Source of the DNA: Streptomonospora nanhaiensis
Lineage (GTDB): Bacteria > Actinomycetota > Actinomycetes > Streptosporangiales > Streptosporangiaceae
Direction: 5' to 3'
NCBI RefSeq assembly: GCF_013410565.1
Contig: NZ_JACCFO010000001.1
Location: forward strand, 2,170,001-2,234,000
DNA length: 64,000 bases
Shown: piece after piece, positions 16,617 to 26,758 of the stretch
Layout of the letters: the number at the start of each line of letters is the position of its first letter
Position numbering within the stretch: position 1 is the first letter of the stretch
Notes under the pieces: generated by a model
What the model saw: only the letters and a program-made list of their open reading frames with translations
What the model was told of the DNA's origin: nothing
The model's database searches: none
Program-made: the position numbers and the translations under genes

Positions 16617-17341
16617 GGCCGCGCCTCCGGGCGGCCCTCCTCCGGCGCGGCGGCGGCCGCGCCGGCGCGCATGAGGGCGGTGTAGTGCGCCGCGGCGTCG
16701 GCGGGCGCGCCGTCGAAGACGACCCGCCCCTCGTCCATGACCAGAACCCGGTCGAAGTCGGCCAGGCTGTCCAGGTGGTGGGTGAGCAGCACGACCTGCT
16801 GGGGCAGCGCGCGCAGGGTGTCCTCGATGACCGCGGTGTTGCGCAGGTCCAGCAGGGTGGTGGGTTCGTCGCACACCAGCACCTCGGGCTCGGTGACCAG
16901 CACCGAGGCCAGGGCGAGCATCTGCCGCTGGCCGCCGGAGAGCAGGTGGGCGGGGTGGTCGCGGTGCCCGGCCAGGCCGTGCCGCTCCAGGACCGCCGCG
17001 ACCCGCGCGTCGATCTCGGCGCCGCTGAGCCCGCTGCGGCGCAGGCCGATGGCGACGTCCTCGGCGACCGTGGGCATGACGATCTGCGCGGCGGGGTCGG
17101 AGAAGACGAACCCGACGCGCCGCCGGATCTCGCGCGCGTGCCGGCGGGTGTCCAGCCCGTCGAGGAGCACCCGGCCGGAGTCGGGCACCACGAGTCCGTT
17201 GAGGGTGCGGGCCAGGGTGGACTTGCCCGACCCGTTGGCGCCGATGATCCCGATGCGGTGCTCGGCCAGCTCCAGCGTGATGTCGCGCAGCACCGGCCGG
17301 CCCGCGTAGGCGTGGCCCACGCCCTCCAGCCGCAGGGTCAT
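16613..17341 (-). CDS. bioM: Biotin ECF transporter ATPase BioM
   Basis: A 242-residue ABC ATPase that energises biotin import. Walker A is GANGSGKST (residues 34-42), the Q-loop region reads [20 protein letters not shown] as in ECF ATPases, the signature is [10 protein letters not shown], Walker B is VLVCDEPT and the switch histidine is LLTHHLD. A tail rich in Ala, Pro and Glu follows. Both ends overlap neighbours by 4 bases, which indicates translational coupling in the bioYMN operon. Confidence 0.94.
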   Translation of the reverse strand: MTLRLEGVGHAYAGRPVLRDITLELAEHRIGIIGANGSGKSTLARTLNGLVVPDSGRVLLDGLDTRRHAREIRRRVGFVFSDPAAQIVMPTVAEDVAIGLRRSGLSGAEIDARVAAVLERHGLAGHRDHPAHLLSGGQRQMLALASVLVTEPEVLVCDEPTTLLDLRNTAVIEDTLRALPQQVVLLTHHLDSLADFDRVLVMDEGRVVFDGAPADAAAHYTALMRAGAAAAAPEEGRPEARP

Positions 17342-17952
17342 CCGGCGTCGTCCTCGGCGCCCACCGCCACCGGGCGGCCGGCGGGGGGCACGGGGTAGGC
17401 GCGGTGCACGGCCGCGGCGACGGCGGCGGCGGCCACGGCCTTGGCGAGGTCGCCGGGCAGGAAGACGCCCACGCCGAGCAGGGCGGCGAGCATCTCGTCG
17501 CCCAGGGCGACGGCGCTCCAGGGCACCCCGACGAGGTAGACGACGCCGATGCCGCCGGCGATGTTGGCGCCCACGCCGGCCCAGAAGCGGTAGCGCGGCA
17601 GCATCAGCTGCACGAGCAGCCCGATGACCAGGGCGCCGACGACCCAGCCGAGCAGGTAGCCGCCGGTGGGGCCGAGGAAGGGCGCCACGCCGCCGCGCCC
17701 GCCGGGCAGCAGCGGCAGCCCGGCGAGGGTGAGCGCCAGGAAGGTGAGCACCGCCAGGGTGCCGCGCTTGGCGCCGAGCAGGCTGGGCGCCAGCATCACG
17801 CCGAGGGTCTGCAGGGTGATGGGCACCGGGCCGACCGGGATGGCGAAGGGCATGCTGAGCACGGCCAGCAGGGCGGCGAAGATCCCGATGAGCGCGATGT
17901 CGCGGGCCGTCAGGCCCCGGTAGCGGACCCGCCGCTGGGGGATGTCGGGCAT
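17338..17952 (-). CDS. bioY: Biotin-binding transporter subunit BioY
   Basis: A 204-residue S-component with six hydrophobic segments. The motif TLQTLGVMLAPSLLG and the GPTGGYLLGW loop are characteristic of BioY, which captures biotin and delivers it through BioMN. The first gene of the operon, it starts at ATG 17952. No BirA/BioQ operator is clear in the 123 bases upstream. Its presence suggests the host supplements or lacks biotin synthesis. Confidence 0.95.
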   Translation of the reverse strand: MPDIPQRRVRYRGLTARDIALIGIFAALLAVLSMPFAIPVGPVPITLQTLGVMLAPSLLGAKRGTLAVLTFLALTLAGLPLLPGGRGGVAPFLGPTGGYLLGWVVGALVIGLLVQLMLPRYRFWAGVGANIAGGIGVVYLVGVPWSAVALGDEMLAALLGVGVFLPGDLAKAVAAAAVAAAVHRAYPVPPAGRPVAVGAEDDAG

Positions 17953-18075
17953 GGGTGTCTGGTCCTCTCCACGCTCTCACGGCGCCCTGTTCGCACGGGC
18001 GCCCCCCTCCATTGTCGGTGATGGCCCCGCGCGGCCCCGTGGCCGGGCCGGGTGGCGGCGGTCACGGGCCCGGTG

Positions 18076-19122
18076 TCAGGCGGGCAGCACGCAGGCGGGG
18101 TCGGGCACGCTCAGCCGGTGCGGCGTGGGCTGGGGCACGCCGGAGCCGTCCAGGCGCAGCACCGTCAGTTCGGCCGACTGCTGGTTGGCCACGATCAGCC
18201 ACTCCCCCGCCAGGGCGAAGTGCCGGGGCCAGGTGCCGCCGCAGGGGACCTCGGCGAGACGCCGCAGCCCGGCGCCGCCGTCGGTGACCTCGAAGGCGGT
18301 GACGGTGTCGGGGCCGCGGTTGGCCACGTACAGGCGCGACGCGTCGGCGCTGAGGGCGATCTCGGACGGCAGGCCGGCGGGGTCGGCGCCCGCGGGCAGC
18401 ACGGCGGTCTCGCGGGCGGTGGCCGAGGCGGGGTCCCAGACCAGCACGTGCACCCGGGCGTCCAGCTCGCCCACGACGTAGATGTGGCCGCTGGGGTGCA
18501 CCGCCATGTGGCGGGGGCCGGTGCCCGGTTCGAGGTGGATCGCGGTGCCCGGGTCGGAGACGGGGTCGGCCGCGTCGGCGTCGAAGCGGTAGCGGCGCAG
18601 GACGTCGGCGCCCAGGTCGGCCACGAGCAGGTACTCGCCGCCGGGGGCCAGGGCCGAGGAGTGGGCGTGCGGACCGTCCTGGCGGCCCCGGACGGGGCCG
18701 CTGCCGCTGCCGCGCAGCACGGCCAGCGGCTCCTCGGGCGCGCCGCAGGGCAGCAGGCGGTGCACGCTGACGCGGCCGTCGGCGTAGTCGCAGGCCACGA
18801 TGTGGCGGCCGGCGGGGTGGACGAGGACGTGGCAGGGCAGGCCGCCGCAGGTGCCGGCCGACCCCAGCGAGCGCAGGACCGCGGCCTCGGAGCCGAACCC
18901 GGAGACCGTGCCCTCGGCGCGCTCGTTGACCGCGTAGAACCGCTCGGGGTGGTGCGGGTGGACGGCCAGGAAGGACGGGCTGGACGCGGCGGCGGCGGGC
19001 TCGCCGCCGCTCAGCGCGCCGGTGGCGGGGTCGAGCCACGCGCGGTACACCCCGACCCCGGCCGCGCGGGGGTCGGTGGCGGCGGTGTAGGTGCCGATCC
19101 ACAGCAGGCGCGGGTCGCTCAT
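18076..19122 (-). CDS. Lactonase family beta-propeller protein
   Basis: A 348-residue protein of the 7-bladed lactonase family (PF10282), similar to 6-phosphogluconolactonase Pgl of E. coli. It has repeated blade motifs such as SFLAVHPHHPERFYAVNE, HVLVHPAGRHIVACDY, RHMAVHPSGHIYVVGE and EIALSADASRLYVANRG. It would hydrolyse a sugar lactone, but the exact substrate is not shown. No signal peptide. ATG 19122 has GGAAG upstream; an upstream in-frame start at 19167 adds unrelated residues. It is transcribed alone. Confidence 0.88.
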   Translation of the reverse strand: MSDPRLLWIGTYTAATDPRAAGVGVYRAWLDPATGALSGGEPAAAASSPSFLAVHPHHPERFYAVNERAEGTVSGFGSEAAVLRSLGSAGTCGGLPCHVLVHPAGRHIVACDYADGRVSVHRLLPCGAPEEPLAVLRGSGSGPVRGRQDGPHAHSSALAPGGEYLLVADLGADVLRRYRFDADAADPVSDPGTAIHLEPGTGPRHMAVHPSGHIYVVGELDARVHVLVWDPASATARETAVLPAGADPAGLPSEIALSADASRLYVANRGPDTVTAFEVTDGGAGLRRLAEVPCGGTWPRHFALAGEWLIVANQQSAELTVLRLDGSGVPQPTPHRLSVPDPACVLPA

Positions 19123-19266
19123 GGTGGTTCTTCCGTCCGTTCGTCGCGGCAGGTCAGCCGGGGTCATTCCCCGCCGAGCGCGGACGCACTCCTGCGGCGG
19201 AGGAGGCCGCGCGGACGGCCCGCCGGCGGCGCCCCATTATGCCCGGCGCGGCGCCGTGCCCCGGGG

Positions 19267-22200
19267 TCAGCCCTTGGCGGCCTCGATCGCGCGCAGGATG
19301 CGCTTCTCGGAGACGGGGTGGGCGGTGCCGAGTTCCTGGGCGAACAGGCTGACGCGGAACTCCTCCAGCATCCAGCGGATCTCGCGGACGTCGGGGTCGT
19401 GCTCGCGGCCGGGCGGCAGCGCGGCCAGCAGGTGCTCGCGGGCCTGGCGCATCTGCTCGACCTTGGCCATGTTGACCTGGTCGCGGCGGGGGTTGTCGGG
19501 CAGCTTGGTCAGCCGGAGGTCGACCGCCCGCAGGTAGCGGTGCAGGTGCGCGAGCCGGGCCAGCCCGGCGTCGGTGACGAACCCGGGCCGGATCAGGCCG
19601 GCGAGCTGGCCCTGGATGTCGTTGAGCGAGGGCAGCACGGCCAGGCTGGTGGTGCCCCGGAGCCTGCGGCCCAGCTCGTGCGACGCGGCCAGCACCCGGG
19701 CGGTGCGGTCGACGGCCTCGGCGAGGGTGTCGGCGAGTTCGGCCCGCACGTGCTCGCGCAGTGCGGCGAAGGCGTCGGGGTCCCAGGCCGCGCCGTCGGC
19801 GGAGGTGAGCGCCGCCAGCCCGCCGCGGTCGGCCATGAGGGAGTCGGCGGCGCACTCCAGGCAGTCCTGGAACAGCGCCGGCACCCCGCCGTGGGGGTTG
19901 TGGCTGAGCGCGAGCTTGGTGCGGTTGTCCAGGCCGCGCTGCACCACGGCCACCGGCGAGGGCACCTGGAGCAGCAGCAGCCGCCGCACACCCGCCCACA
20001 TGGCGTGGCGCTGCTCGGCCTCGGTGTCGAACAGCCGGACGTCCACGGCGGCGCCGCGGTCGACGAAGGCGGGGTAGCCCTTGACGGCGAAGCCGGCGGA
20101 GCGGCGTTCGAAGACCCGCTCCAGCGGGCCGAAGTCCCAGGCGGTCAGGCCGGTGCGCTCCAGGTCGCGGGCCTCGGCCGAGATCGCCTTCTGCAGGGTG
20201 GGCTTGAGGCGGGCGCGCAGCGCGGCGAGGTCCTTCTCCTCGGCGAGGGTGCGGCCGCGGGTGTCGACGGCGCGGAAGGTCATGCGCAGGTGGTCGGGCA
20301 CCCGGGAGGGGTCGAAGTCGGCCGGGGAGATCCGCTCGCCGCTCATCCGGCCCAGTTCGCGGGCGAGGGCGTCGACCAGGGGCTCGGTGTAGGGGGTGAG
20401 GGTCTTCAGCACCGCGCGGGCGTGGTCGGGCACGGGCACGAAGTTGCGCCGCAGGGGTTTGGGCAGGGACCGGATCAGCGCGGTGACCAGGTCCTGGCGC
20501 AGGCCGGGGATCTGCCAGTCGAAGCCGTCCTCGCCGACCTGGTTGAGCACGGTCAGCGGGACGGTGACGGTGACGCCGTCGGCCTGGGCGCCGGGCTCGA
20601 ACTGGTAGCTCAGCGCGAAGGAGTGGTCGCCCTGGCGCCAGACGTCGGGGTAGTCCTCCTCGCTGACCTCGTCGGAGCCCTCGTTGATCAGCATCGACTT
20701 CTCGAAGCTGAGCAGGTCGGGGTCGGCGCGGCGGGCGCGCTTCCACCAGGTGTCGAAGTGCGCGGCCGACACCGCCTCGGCGCCCACGCGTTCGTCGTAG
20801 AAGCGGAACAGGGTTTCGTCGTCGACGAGGATGTCGCGCCGGCGGGCGCGGTGTTCGAGGTCCTCGACCTCCTCCAGCAGCCGCCGGTTGTCGTGGAAGA
20901 ACCGGTGGCCGGTGGTCCAGTCGCCCTCGACCAGGGCGTGCCGGATGAACAGCTCGCGCGAGACCTCGGGGTCGATGGAGCCGTAGTTGACCTTGCGCTG
21001 GGCCACGATCGGCACGCCGTAGAGGGTGACCCGCTCATAGGCCATGACGGCGCCGCGGTTCTTCTCCCAGTGGGGCTCGCTGTAGCTGCGCTTGACGATG
21101 TGGCCGGCCAGCCGCTCGGCCCACTCGGGCTCGATGCGGGCGACCATGCGGGCCCACAGCCGGGAGGTCTCGACCAGCTCGGCGGCCATGACGTAGCGCG
21201 GCTGCCGCTTGAACAGCGCCGAGCCGGGGAAGACGGCGAACCGGGCACCCCGGCCGCCCAGGTACTCGTGCTTCTCGGGGTCCTTGAGCCCGACGTGGGA
21301 CAGCAGGCCCGACAGCAGCGACACGTGGACCTCGCGCGGGTTGGGCGCGGTGCTGTTGAGCGTGACGCCCATGGCCTTGACGGTCTGCTTGAGCTGGCCG
21401 TAGATGTCCTGCCACTCGCGGACCCGCAGGTAGTTGAGGTACTCGTCGCGGCACAGCCGGCGGAACCGGCTGCCCGACAGCTCCCGCTGGCGCTCCTGCA
21501 GGTAGTTCCACAGGTTGAGGTAGGCCAGGAAGTCGGAGTCCTTGTCGGCGAAGCGGGCGTGGAACTCGTCGGCGGCCTGCTGCTTGTCGGCGGGGCGCTC
21601 GCGGGGGTCCTGGATGGACAGCGCCGCCGCGATGATCATGACCTCGCGCACGCAGCCGTTGTCCTGGGCCTCCAGCACCATGCGGCCCAGCCGGGGGTCG
21701 ATGGGCAGCTGCGCCAGGCGCCGGCCCAGCGGGGTCAGGCCCTTGCCGGGGTCGGGTTCGCCGGGGTCCAGCGCGCCCAGCTCCTGCAGCAGGTTGACGC
21801 CGTCCTTGATCTGGCGGCGGTCGGGGCCCTCCACAAAGGGGAAGGCGGCGATGTCGCCCAGGCCCAGCGAGGCCATCTGCAGGATGACCGAGGCGAGGTT
21901 GGTGCGCAGGATCTCGGGGTCGGTGAACTCCGGGCGGGAGAGGAAGTCCTCCTCGGAGTACAGCCGGATGCAGATGCCCTCGGCGACGCGGCCGCAGCGC
22001 CCCTTGCGCTGGTTGGCCGACGCCTGGGAGACGGGCTCGATGGGCAGCCGCTGCACCTTGGTGCGGTGGCTGTAGCGGGAGATGCGCGCGGTGCCGGGGT
22101 CGACCACGTAGCGGATGCCGGGCACGGTCAGCGAGGTCTCGGCGACGTTGGTGGCCAGGACCACGCGGCGGCCGCGGTGCGGCGCGAACACGCGGTGCTG

Positions 22201-23196
22201 CTCGGCCGCCGACAGCCGGGCGAACAGCGGCAGGATCTCGGTGTCGCGCAGCCGCTGCTTGGCCAGGGCGTCGGCGGTGTCGCGGATCTCGCGCTCGCCG
22301 CTGAGGAAGACGAGGATGTCGCCGGGGCCCTCGCCCTGAAGTTCGGCCACGGCCGCGCAGATGGCCTGGACCTGGTCCTCGTCGGCGTCCTCGTCGATGG
22401 GGCGGTAGCGGACCTCGACCGGGTAGGTGCGGCCGGAGACCTCGACGATGGGGGCGTTGTCGAAGTGCCGGGAGAACCGCTCGGGGTCGATGGTGGCCGA
22501 GGTGATGACGACCTTCAGTTCGGGGCGGCGCGGCAGCAGCTGCTTGACGTAGCCCAGCAGGAAGTCGATGTTGAGGCTGCGCTCGTGGGCCTCGTCGATG
22601 ATCAGGGTGTCGTACTGGCGCAGCATGCGGTCCTGCTGGATCTCGGCCAGCAGGATGCCGTCGGTCATCAGCTTGACGAGGGTGTCGTCGCCGGAGCGGT
22701 CGGTGAAGCGGACCTTGTAGCCCACGGCCTCGCCGAGCGGGGAGTCCAGCTCCTCGGCGATGCGCTCGGCGACGGTGCGCGCGGCCAGCCGGCGGGGCTG
22801 GGTGTGGCCGATGGCGCCGCGCACGCCCCGGCCCAGCTCCAGGCAGATCTTGGGCAGCTGGGTGGTCTTGCCCGAGCCGGTCTCGCCGGCGACGATCACG
22901 ACCTGGTGGTCGCGGATGGCGGCGGCGATGTCGTCCTTGCGCCGGCTGACCGGCAGGTCCTCGGGGTAGGTGATGCGGGGTACGGCGGCGGCGCGGCGGT
23001 CGACGCGCGCCTGGGCGGTGTCGATCTCGGCCGCGATGCGGGCGCTGATGTCGGCGCGTTTGCGGTCGTCGCGGACCTTCTGGAGGCCGTCGATACGCCG
23101 GCGCAGCCGGTGCCGGTCGGCCAGCATCAGCGGGGAGAGGCGTTCGCGGAGGTCACGGAGGTGGGCGCCGGGGACGGCCGCGGGCGGTGTTTTCAT
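19267..23196 (-). CDS. hrpA: ATP-dependent RNA helicase HrpA
   Basis: A 1309-residue DEAH-box helicase, the usual length for HrpA. Walker A is GETGSGKTT (about residues 104-112), Walker B/DEAH is LIIDEAHERS (199-208), motif III is SAT, and RKGRCGRVAEG is motif VI (QxxGRxGR type). HA2, OB-fold and a long C-terminal DUF3418 region follow. HrpA unwinds RNA and rescues stalled ribosomes in E. coli. ATG 23196 follows GGGGG. It stands alone on its strand, with a repeat-rich 223-base gap before dhaM. Confidence 0.95.
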   Translation of the reverse strand: MKTPPAAVPGAHLRDLRERLSPLMLADRHRLRRRIDGLQKVRDDRKRADISARIAAEIDTAQARVDRRAAAVPRITYPEDLPVSRRKDDIAAAIRDHQVVIVAGETGSGKTTQLPKICLELGRGVRGAIGHTQPRRLAARTVAERIAEELDSPLGEAVGYKVRFTDRSGDDTLVKLMTDGILLAEIQQDRMLRQYDTLIIDEAHERSLNIDFLLGYVKQLLPRRPELKVVITSATIDPERFSRHFDNAPIVEVSGRTYPVEVRYRPIDEDADEDQVQAICAAVAELQGEGPGDILVFLSGEREIRDTADALAKQRLRDTEILPLFARLSAAEQHRVFAPHRGRRVVLATNVAETSLTVPGIRYVVDPGTARISRYSHRTKVQRLPIEPVSQASANQRKGRCGRVAEGICIRLYSEEDFLSRPEFTDPEILRTNLASVILQMASLGLGDIAAFPFVEGPDRRQIKDGVNLLQELGALDPGEPDPGKGLTPLGRRLAQLPIDPRLGRMVLEAQDNGCVREVMIIAAALSIQDPRERPADKQQAADEFHARFADKDSDFLAYLNLWNYLQERQRELSGSRFRRLCRDEYLNYLRVREWQDIYGQLKQTVKAMGVTLNSTAPNPREVHVSLLSGLLSHVGLKDPEKHEYLGGRGARFAVFPGSALFKRQPRYVMAAELVETSRLWARMVARIEPEWAERLAGHIVKRSYSEPHWEKNRGAVMAYERVTLYGVPIVAQRKVNYGSIDPEVSRELFIRHALVEGDWTTGHRFFHDNRRLLEEVEDLEHRARRRDILVDDETLFRFYDERVGAEAVSAAHFDTWWKRARRADPDLLSFEKSMLINEGSDEVSEEDYPDVWRQGDHSFALSYQFEPGAQADGVTVTVPLTVLNQVGEDGFDWQIPGLRQDLVTALIRSLPKPLRRNFVPVPDHARAVLKTLTPYTEPLVDALARELGRMSGERISPADFDPSRVPDHLRMTFRAVDTRGRTLAEEKDLAALRARLKPTLQKAISAEARDLERTGLTAWDFGPLERVFERRSAGFAVKGYPAFVDRGAAVDVRLFDTEAEQRHAMWAGVRRLLLLQVPSPVAVVQRGLDNRTKLALSHNPHGGVPALFQDCLECAADSLMADRGGLAALTSADGAAWDPDAFAALREHVRAELADTLAEAVDRTARVLAASHELGRRLRGTTSLAVLPSLNDIQGQLAGLIRPGFVTDAGLARLAHLHRYLRAVDLRLTKLPDNPRRDQVNMAKVEQMRQAREHLLAALPPGREHDPDVREIRWMLEEFRVSLFAQELGTAHPVSEKRILRAIEAAKG

Positions 23197-23283
23197 ACCA
23201 ACCCCCAGGATATGGGCCCGCACAAGGGGTTTTCGCGGCTGTCCACAGGCGCCGCCCCGGGCGCGCCGACGCTGCGACCACGC

Positions 23284-23327
23284 TTCGGGGTTCGGGGTTC
23301 GGGGTTCGCGGTTTCGGGGTTCGGGGG
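23284..23327. repeat. TTCGGGG heptamer tandem repeat
   Basis: About six copies of TTCGGGG, one imperfect (TTCGCGGT), lie head to tail between hrpA and dhaM. They are followed by two GGGACTCCGA units within 23339-23370. The tract is non-coding and may vary in copy number between strains. Confidence 0.75.
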
Positions 23328-23419
23328 CTCCGAGGTTTTGGGACTCCGAGACTTCGGGACTCCGACCGCGCTCCCGGGCTCCGACCACGCGCCGGGCTTC
23401 GCCGGGACCCGCGGCGGCC

Positions 23420-23827
23420 TCAGTCGGGGATCTTGGCCGCCTGGCGGGCCTCGCGCGCGGCGCTGACGACGGCGGCGAGGTCGGCCCCGGTGCCGGCCGT
23501 GACCGCGGCGGCCACCGCGCCCTCCACGAACGGGGCGTCGACCAGCACCACGTCGTCGCGCGGGTCGTCCTCCAGCACCATGCGCGCCGTGAGCACGGCG
23601 CTGCCGATGTCGGGCAGCACCACCACGCCCGCGCCGGAGTCCGCCTCGGCGACGGCGGCCGCGATGCGCTCGTAGGAGGTGCCGATCCCGCCGTCGTCGG
23701 TGCCCCCGGCGCAGAAGACGCGCCCGCCCGCCGATCCGAGCTGGTCGATCAGCTCGCTCAGTCCTTGGGCGAGTCTGGCGCTGTGCGACACGAGAACGAC
23801 CCCCACGGCCGTGTCCTTGGTCTCCAT
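23420..23827 (-). CDS. dhaM: Dihydroxyacetone kinase phosphoryl-donor subunit DhaM
   Basis: A 135-residue EIIA-mannose-type domain. VGVVLVSHSARLAQGL gives the phosphorylatable histidine at residue 15. Strand LVDAPFVEGAVAAAV and the closing helix fit the fold. It passes phosphate from PTS EI/HPr to DhaL-bound ADP. Only the EIIA domain is present, without the fused HPr/EI of E. coli DhaM, so separate PTS proteins are needed. It is divergent from dhaK with only 72 bases between starts, rather than following dhaL. Confidence 0.92.
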   Translation of the reverse strand: METKDTAVGVVLVSHSARLAQGLSELIDQLGSAGGRVFCAGGTDDGGIGTSYERIAAAVAEADSGAGVVVLPDIGSAVLTARMVLEDDPRDDVVLVDAPFVEGAVAAAVTAGTGADLAAVVSAAREARQAAKIPD

Positions 23828-23899
23828 GGCCCCTAGGCTACTGATCGGCGCGCACGCCGTGACGCGCGTCACCGCCTTCGCAGACCGCGGGAGCCCGAC

Positions 23900-24898
23900 A
23901 TGAAGAAGTTCCTCAACTCCGCCGACACCTACCTCACCGACGCGCTGGCCGGGTTCGCCGCCGCCCATCCGGACCTGGCGGTGGACCTGGAGAACCGTGT
24001 GGTGACCCGCGCCCGGGGTGCGGTCCCCGGCAAGGTGGGGCTGGTCTCGGGCGGCGGGTCGGGCCACGAGCCGCTGCACACCGGGTTCGTGGGCGAGGGC
24101 ATGCTGGACGCCGCCTGCCCCGGCGAGGTCTTCACCTCCCCGGTGCCCGACCAGGTGGTGGCGGCGGTGCGCGCGGCCGACTCCGGCGCGGGCGTGGTGC
24201 TGGTGGTCAAGAACTACACCGGTGACGTCATGAACTTCGACCTCGCCGCCGAACTGGCCGGCGACGAGGGCGTGCGGGTCGAGACCGTGCTGGTGGACGA
24301 CGACGTCGCGGTCCAGGACTCCACGTTCACCGCGGGCCGCCGGGGCACCGGCGCCACGCTGCTGGTCGAGAAGATCGCGGGCGCCGCGGCGGTGCGCGGC
24401 GACTCCCTGGAGGCGGTCGCCGAGGTCGGCCGCCGGGTCAACGCCGCGTCGCGGTCCTTCGCGGTGGCGCTGACCGCCGGCACCACGCCCGCGTCCGGGC
24501 GCCCCGGGTTCGACCTTCCCGCCGACGAGATCGAGGTGGGCGTGGGCATCCACGGCGAGCCCGGCCGCCGCCGCGAGCGGCTGCGCCCGGCCCGCGAGAT
24601 CGTCGCCGACATGGTCGAGGCGATCCTCCAGGACCGCGCCCCGGCGGCCGGTGAAGAGGTGATCGCCCTGGTCAACGGTCTGGGTGGCACGCCGCTGAGC
24701 GAGCTGTACCTGGTCTACGGCGAGGTCGCCCGGCTGCTGGGCGAGCGCGGCGTGCGGATCTCCCGCAGCCTGGTGGGCGACTACGTCACCAGCCTGGACA
24801 TGGCGGGCTGCTCGATCACGCTGTGCGGCGCCGACCCGGAGATGCTGGCGCTGTGGGACGCCCCGGTGAGCACGCCCGGGCTGCGCTGGGGCATGTGA
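23900..24898 (+). CDS. dhaK: Dihydroxyacetone kinase substrate-binding subunit DhaK
   Basis: A 332-residue DhaK. LVSGGGSGHEPLHTGFVG is the substrate loop, NYTGDVMNFDLA lies in the first domain, and VGVGIHGEPGRRR contains His218, the residue that covalently binds dihydroxyacetone. Together with DhaL and DhaM it makes dihydroxyacetone phosphate in the cytoplasm. ATG 23900 follows GGGAGCC. dhaL follows after 156 bases on the same strand. Confidence 0.96.
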   Translation: MKKFLNSADTYLTDALAGFAAAHPDLAVDLENRVVTRARGAVPGKVGLVSGGGSGHEPLHTGFVGEGMLDAACPGEVFTSPVPDQVVAAVRAADSGAGVVLVVKNYTGDVMNFDLAAELAGDEGVRVETVLVDDDVAVQDSTFTAGRRGTGATLLVEKIAGAAAVRGDSLEAVAEVGRRVNAASRSFAVALTAGTTPASGRPGFDLPADEIEVGVGIHGEPGRRRERLRPAREIVADMVEAILQDRAPAAGEEVIALVNGLGGTPLSELYLVYGEVARLLGERGVRISRSLVGDYVTSLDMAGCSITLCGADPEMLALWDAPVSTPGLRWGM

Positions 24899-25003
24899 GC
24901 GGGTGCCCCGGCCGGTGCGGGCGGGGCGCGATGGGGCAGGGTGGCGGTGCGGGGCGCGCCCGAGGCGGGCGGCGCCCCGGTGCCGGCAGCACCGAGGCCG
25001 GAC

Positions 25004-25045
25004 TCGAAGGTCCGAAGGGAAGTCCGAAGGGATCCGAAGGGAAGG
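25004..25045 (+). repeat. TCCGAAGGGA repeats leading into the dhaL ribosome site
   Basis: One partial (TCGAAGG, 25004) and three near-perfect TCCGAAGGGA(AG) units (25011, 25023, 25033) stack directly upstream of dhaL. The last supplies GAAGGGAG, the ribosome-binding site of GTG 25055, so three Shine-Dalgarno-like elements occur in a row. Confidence 0.75.
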
Positions 25046-25054
25046 GAGCCACCG

Positions 25055-25684
25055 GTGGACATCGAACTCGCCCGCGCGTGGGTGCGGGCCGTGGCCGTGG
25101 CCGTCGAGAAGAACCGCGAGCACCTGAGCGACCTGGACGCCGCGATCGGCGACGGCGACCACGGGGCCAACCTGAACCGGGGCTTCGCGGCCGCGGCCGA
25201 GGCGGTGGAGGCCCTCCAGCCGGAAACGGTGGGCGCGGTGCTGGTCAAGGCCGGTACCACCCTGGTCTCGAAGGTGGGCGGGGCGTCGGGCCCGCTGTAC
25301 GGCAGCGCGCTGCGCGCGGCCGGCAAGCGGCTCACCGGGGCGAGCGCCGACCCGGCCGAGGTCGCCGCCGCGCTTGCCGCGGGCCTGGAGGAGGTCCGCA
25401 GGCTGGGCGGAGCCCAGCCCGGCGACAAGACCATGGTCGACGCCTACACCCCCGCCGTCGAGGCGTTCACCGCCGCGGCCGAGCGCGGCGCGGCACTGGC
25501 CGAGGCGGCGCAGGCCGCGGCCACCGCCGCCGAGGACGGCGCGCGGGCCACGGAGCCGCTGCAGGCGCGCAAGGGCCGGGCGTCCTACCTGGGCGAGCGC
25601 AGCAAGGGCCACGAGGACCCGGGCGCGGCGTCCACGGCCCTGGTGTTCCGGGCGCTGGCCGACACCGCCGCAGCGGCAGGCTGA
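25055..25684 (+). CDS. dhaL: Dihydroxyacetone kinase ADP-binding subunit DhaL
   Basis: A 209-residue DhaL. SDLDAAIGDGDHGANLNRG carries the aspartates (28, 33, 35) that hold Mg-ADP. GGASGPLYGSAL and GDKTMVDAYTPA follow, and the C-terminal KGRASYLGERSKGHEDPGA is the usual nucleotide-capping segment. GTG 25055 is fixed by GAAGGGAG eight bases upstream. With DhaK and DhaM it forms a PTS-dependent kinase. Confidence 0.95.
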   Translation: MDIELARAWVRAVAVAVEKNREHLSDLDAAIGDGDHGANLNRGFAAAAEAVEALQPETVGAVLVKAGTTLVSKVGGASGPLYGSALRAAGKRLTGASADPAEVAAALAAGLEEVRRLGGAQPGDKTMVDAYTPAVEAFTAAAERGAALAEAAQAAATAAEDGARATEPLQARKGRASYLGERSKGHEDPGAASTALVFRALADTAAAAG

Positions 25685-25775
25685 GACCCGGGGCGCACTG
25701 GGTCGGGCGACGGGCGCGGGCGGGGTTGTGCGGACAGGAGCGGGCTGGGTTGGGCGGACGGGGGCGCCCGGCCGT

Positions 25776-26758
<983 letters not shown>

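Noticed and set aside
17953-18075. Riboswitch or biotin-repressor operator before bioY
   Set aside because: The 123-base gap shows no recognisable aptamer fold or BirA/BioQ-like dyad. Control may be elsewhere.
18052-23466. Very long open frame (about 1800 codons) on the plus strand opposite hrpA and the lactonase gene
   Set aside because: Composition is Gly/Val/Gln/His-rich with no domains. It is the antisense of genuine genes at high GC3, and hrpA has a full set of helicase motifs on the other strand.
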